Assembly (NCBI GenBank): GCA_020200195.1
Contig: JAIVJE010000332.1
Location: 1-8,916 of the forward strand
DNA length: 8,916 bases
Origin: Acidobacteriota bacterium
GTDB lineage: Bacteria; Acidobacteriota; Vicinamibacteria; Vicinamibacterales; 2-12-FULL-66-21
Direction of reading: 5' to 3'
In this document: piece after piece, positions 6,038 to 8,916 of the stretch
Numbering within the stretch: position 1 is the stretch's first letter
Layout of the letters: every line of letters begins with the position of its first letter
Made by a program: the position numbers and the translations under genes
Notes under the pieces: generated by a model
The model's database searches: none
What the model was told of the DNA's origin: nothing
The model's input: the letters and a program-made list of their open reading frames with translations, nothing else

Positions 6038-6943
6038 TCAGCGAACGTTTGTGATCAGGTACTCGAGCACCGGACCTCGGCCGGCACTGCGCGAGTTGAT
6101 GGCTCGCCGCGCCGGAACTTTGCGGGCACGGAGTCCGGCCCTCCGCGCCTCAGGACTGTCGGCATACAGACGACCAATCTCGGGCGCGACCGAATTGCTC
6201 AGCACGACCTGCGCCCCGCGGCCGGCGAGGCGGATGACGGCCTGCTGCAGAACCTGTTGTTCGTCTGGACCAAATCGATCCGACGTATACGAGGTGAAGT
6301 GCGCCGTACGGCTGAGAGGCGAATAGGGGGGATCGAGATAGACAAAGTCTCCGGCGCCGGCGGTAAGGAGCGCCTCTCCGAACCGCCGGACTTCCAGGCG
6401 GAGCCCCGGCCGCCGGAGCGCCGCTGCGAGCCGCCGCAGGTTGTCGGCATCGCAGATGCGAACCGAGCCATAGCGTCCGGCTGGCACGTTGAAAATCCCG
6501 CGAGAGTTGACGCGGAACAGCCCGTTGTAGCCGGTCCGATTCAGATAGATCAACATCGCGGCGAGTGCCGGGGTGTACCCGTCGTTGGGATTCGCACCGG
6601 CCTGCACGATCGCTCGCGCCGGATTGAAGCGGCCGTCCCGCACTTCGTAAAAATGGTCGCGGCCCTGTGTGTGGTGGCCGTGCTCCAGTTCACGCAGCGA
6701 TTCGATCACCTCCTCGGTCGAATCCCTTACCGCCCGATAACACCCGATCACGTCCGCATTGATGTCTGAAAGCTCGACGGTGCAGCCCTCGAGGCGCCCC
6801 GTGTTGTGCAGATCGAGGAACACCGCGCCGCTGCCGACGAACGGTTCGGCGTATCGGATGAACGACTCTGGGTAGAACTGCCGCAGTGCCGGGAGCAGCT
6901 GCCGCTTGCCGCCGGCCCACTTCAGGATAGGTCGGACGTCCAC
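6038..6943 (-). CDS. dam: Dam-like DNA adenine N6-methyltransferase
   Basis: A 301-residue class-alpha (D12/Dam family) DNA adenine methyltransferase that transfers a methyl group from S-adenosylmethionine. Motif X is LKWAGGK at 7-13; motif I (SAM binding) is EPFVGSGAVFLD at 33-44, followed by SDIN at 59-62; the Dam-type block YLNRTGYNGLFRVNSRGIFN spans 133-152 and NVPAGRYG follows; the catalytic motif IV is DPPY at 204-207, followed by SPLSRTAHFTSYTSDRF. Similarity to E. coli Dam across the target-recognition region suggests, but does not prove, GATC specificity. The frame is open further upstream to 7216, but that part overlaps the helicase and reads as Arg/Ser-rich nonsense, so the GTG at 6941-6943, directly before the WAGGK motif, is the likely start. 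It begins 1 base after the helicase stop. No restriction endonuclease gene is adjacent, so it looks like an orphan methyltransferase. Confidence 0.92.
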   Translation of the reverse strand: MDVRPILKWAGGKRQLLPALRQFYPESFIRYAEPFVGSGAVFLDLHNTGRLEGCTVELSDINADVIGCYRAVRDSTEEVIESLRELEHGHHTQGRDHFYEVRDGRFNPARAIVQAGANPNDGYTPALAAMLIYLNRTGYNGLFRVNSRGIFNVPAGRYGSVRICDADNLRRLAAALRRPGLRLEVRRFGEALLTAGAGDFVYLDPPYSPLSRTAHFTSYTSDRFGPDEQQVLQQAVIRLAGRGAQVVLSNSVAPEIGRLYADSPEARRAGLRARKVPARRAINSRSAGRGPVLEYLITNVR

Positions 6944-6944
6944 C

Positions 6945-8916
6945 TCAGCTCGACCCGCCGGAGAAGAACTGCGCAATGTCCTCAATCTGATGCGTGACCG
7001 GCGCGGGCGGGAGAGACGCCAGGAAGCGCCTGCCATAGCCCATGGTCCGCAGCCTTGGATCGAGGACGGCGAGCACTCCGCGATCCTGCCGGTGGCGAAG
7101 CAGCCTTCCGAGCCCCTGCTTGAGTGCGAGCACGGCGAGCGGTATCTGGTATTCCCCGAAGGCGGAGCCACCACGGCCGCCAATCGCCTCGATGCGCGCC
7201 GCGGTGATCGGATCACCGGGTGACGCGAACGGCAGTTTGTCGATGATCACGCAGCTCAGCGCATCCCCAATCACGTCGACACCCTGCCAGAAGCTCGACG
7301 TCGCCAGCAACACGGCGTTCGGCGTGGCTTTGAAGTCGCGCAGCAACACCGACCGTGGCGCGCTGCCCTGAACCAGGATGGGAAAATCGAGCTTCGAGGC
7401 CGCCGTGGCGTGGACCTCGCGCAGGTTGGCGTAACTGGTGAACAAGACGAAGGCGCGGCCGCGTGTTCGCTTGAGAATCTCGACGACCTCGCGCGCGGCG
7501 GCGGCGGGAAACTGCGGCGTCCGCGGGTCGGGCATTTTTCGCGGGAGATATAGAATCGCCTGGCGTGCGTAGTCGAACTCCGATTCGAGACGCACCTCCT
7601 GCGCGCGTCCCACCCCGAGCCGTCCGCGGACGTACTCGAAGGACCCATCCACGGTCAGCGTGGCGGACGTCAGGACCGTCGCGGTCATCCGGTCGAGCAA
7701 TACCTCGCGGATGATCGACGAGACGTCGATCGGCGCGGCACGCAGGAACACGCCGCGGCCGCGGGCTTCGAGATAGTAGACGAACGCCGGGTCGTCGGCC
7801 CGAAGCAGAAACCGGACGTGATCGCGGAGCTCCGCCGCGCGCCTCCCGAGCGCCAGCACATCTTCCGGCGCATCCTTGGTGAGGGCGACGTCGGCTTCGA
7901 GCGCATCGAGTGCGCCGATCAGCGCAGCGCCCTCGTCGGCGACCCGCAACATGTGGGCCGCGCCGACGCGAACCCGGTTGTCGGCGCCGGACGTGCCGGC
8001 CAGCTCGAATCGCAGCATCTGCAACGCGCTGAAGAATGCGCGCGCATGGTCACGGATCCGGTTGACCCCGTGTGCCATGTCGTCCGCGCGATCGCGGTCG
8101 GCAACGAGGCGGGCCCCCAGAGCACGGTCGACGTCGCGCGCGAGATCGTCGACGCGGTACGTACTGACCGACAGACCGAAGTACTGCGTCGCGACGTCCT
8201 CGAGCTGGTGCGCCTCGTCCACGATGGCGTAGCTGCAGGCCGGGATCACCTCGCCGAACGCGCTCTGTCGGACGGCGGCGTCGGCGCAGAGGAGGTGGTG
8301 ATTGACGATCACCACGTCGGATTCGGCCGCGCGCTGCCGCATGCGCGTGACGTAACAGTCCTGGTGGCGCGGGCATTCGGTCCCGATGCAGTTCTCGCTG
8401 GTCGCCGCAATGTCGGACCAGAAGGGGAGGTCTTCGGGGAGGTCGATCTCGGCGCGGTCACCCGTCTCGGTCTCGCGCGCCCAGGCATCGATCACCCGCA
8501 GATGATGGCTTTCGTCAAACGACCGGATGGCGCCGCCGTCGCGCATCGCCTCGAACCGGTGGAGGCACAGGTAGTTCCCGCGCCCCTTCATGTAGGTCGC
8601 GGTGAACGGCACGCCGAGCGAGTCGCGAAGAATCGGCAGATCCTTGAAGAAGATCTGCTCCTGCAGGTTCTTCGTGCCCGTGGAGATCAGGACCCGCTCG
8701 CGACTGAGGATGGCCGGGATCAGGTAGGCGAGGGTCTTGCCGGTGCCGGTGCCGGCCTCCGCGAGGAGGACGCCGCCGTCGGTGAAGACCGCGGCGACAG
8801 CCCCGGCCATCTCGATCTGCGCTTGCCGCGATTCGAACCCCGGCAACGCATGGGCAATCGCGCCGACCGGAGAGAACGCGTCGGCGACGGCGACGCTCAG
8901 TTCCGCCGTTCGGGAT
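6945..8916 (-). CDS. dinG: DinG/YoaA-type (XPD-like) ATP-dependent DNA helicase, 5' partial
   Basis: A superfamily 2 iron-sulfur helicase, probably 5'-3', of the DinG/YoaA/XPD group, acting on damaged or structured DNA. About 656 residues are visible. The frame stays open to the right edge (reading ELSVAVADAFSPVGAIAHAL before the TTG at 8844-8846), so that TTG is internal and the true start lies outside. Counting from that TTG: the Q-motif-like RQAQ at 7-10; Walker A EAGTGTGKT at 30-38; STGTKNLQEQ at 55-64; four cysteines (Cys94, Cys153, Cys158, Cys164) spaced like the 4Fe-4S cluster of the family; the DEAH box at 210-213 (IVDEAHQLEDVA). Further on come TSATLT, then SSFWQGVDV, and motif VI QGLGRLLRHRQDRG. 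All core motifs are intact. No exonuclease domain is visible in the window portion. YoaA versus DinG cannot be settled from this sequence alone. The gene is followed immediately by the adenine methyltransferase. Confidence 0.93.
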   Translation of the reverse strand, partial: SRTAELSVAVADAFSPVGAIAHALPGFESRQAQIEMAGAVAAVFTDGGVLLAEAGTGTGKTLAYLIPAILSRERVLISTGTKNLQEQIFFKDLPILRDSLGVPFTATYMKGRGNYLCLHRFEAMRDGGAIRSFDESHHLRVIDAWARETETGDRAEIDLPEDLPFWSDIAATSENCIGTECPRHQDCYVTRMRQRAAESDVVIVNHHLLCADAAVRQSAFGEVIPACSYAIVDEAHQLEDVATQYFGLSVSTYRVDDLARDVDRALGARLVADRDRADDMAHGVNRIRDHARAFFSALQMLRFELAGTSGADNRVRVGAAHMLRVADEGAALIGALDALEADVALTKDAPEDVLALGRRAAELRDHVRFLLRADDPAFVYYLEARGRGVFLRAAPIDVSSIIREVLLDRMTATVLTSATLTVDGSFEYVRGRLGVGRAQEVRLESEFDYARQAILYLPRKMPDPRTPQFPAAAAREVVEILKRTRGRAFVLFTSYANLREVHATAASKLDFPILVQGSAPRSVLLRDFKATPNAVLLATSSFWQGVDVIGDALSCVIIDKLPFASPGDPITAARIEAIGGRGGSAFGEYQIPLAVLALKQGLGRLLRHRQDRGVLAVLDPRLRTMGYGRRFLASLPPAPVTHQIEDIAQFFSGGSS

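Noticed and set aside
6038..6943. The Dam-like enzyme as part of a restriction-modification or other defence system
   Set aside because: No endonuclease, mobile element or other defence gene is next to it; all neighbours are housekeeping genes.
6944..7216. An N-terminal extension of the adenine methyltransferase to 7216
   Set aside because: It would overlap the helicase C-terminus by about 270 bases and encodes Arg/Ser-rich sequence without homology; the methyltransferase fold begins right after the GTG at 6943.
8844..8846. TTG as the start of the helicase
   Set aside because: The frame is open to the window edge and the upstream residues fit the family N-terminus, so the gene is simply cut by the window.

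Overview
This is a GC-rich, gene-dense bacterial chromosome segment made almost entirely of housekeeping genes. The mix of genes suggests an Acidobacteriota-like organism, possibly of the Vicinamibacteria. It combines a Proteobacteria-style lepA-lepB-DUF4845 block, a DivIVA protein in a neighbourhood resembling the ylm/divIVA region of Gram-positive bacteria, histidine-degradation genes, and a secreted protein joining a carboxypeptidase-regulatory-like domain to TPR repeats. The taxonomic call is an inference from gene content, not a sequence comparison.

Layout. Plus strand, 1-1483: the 3' end of lepA (elongation factor 4), then lepB (signal peptidase I), then a small single-pass membrane protein of the DUF4845 type. 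The last gene has no canonical start codon in front of its membrane helix and may start at ACG. It ends 9 bases from a convergent minus-strand series that fills the rest of the window. Read in the direction of transcription (right to left), that series is: a DinG/YoaA/XPD-like iron-sulfur helicase (cut by the right edge); a Dam-like adenine methyltransferase starting 1 base after the helicase stop; a 99-base gap holding a possible promoter, a 9-bp tandem repeat and a strong Shine-Dalgarno; a secreted TPR protein; yggS (PLP homeostasis); divIVA; a DUF167 protein; hutI; and a formimidoyl-tetrahydrofolate cyclodeaminase gene that is frameshifted and appears to have lost about 28-30 codons.

How the genes fit together. 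LepA, LepB and the DUF4845 protein form a translation and secretion block. The TPR-yggS-divIVA-DUF167 genes are packed with 3-base spacing or short overlaps and look like one transcription unit that continues after a 42-base gap into hutI and the cyclodeaminase. HutI makes N-formimino-glutamate. The cyclodeaminase would process the formimino group once a formiminotransferase (not in this window) has moved it to tetrahydrofolate. hutH and hutU are also absent here.

I found no CRISPR array, tRNA, rRNA, insertion sequence, prophage or convincing defence system. The points most worth a second look are the broken cyclodeaminase, the missing start codon of the DUF4845 gene, and the tight helicase-methyltransferase pair.
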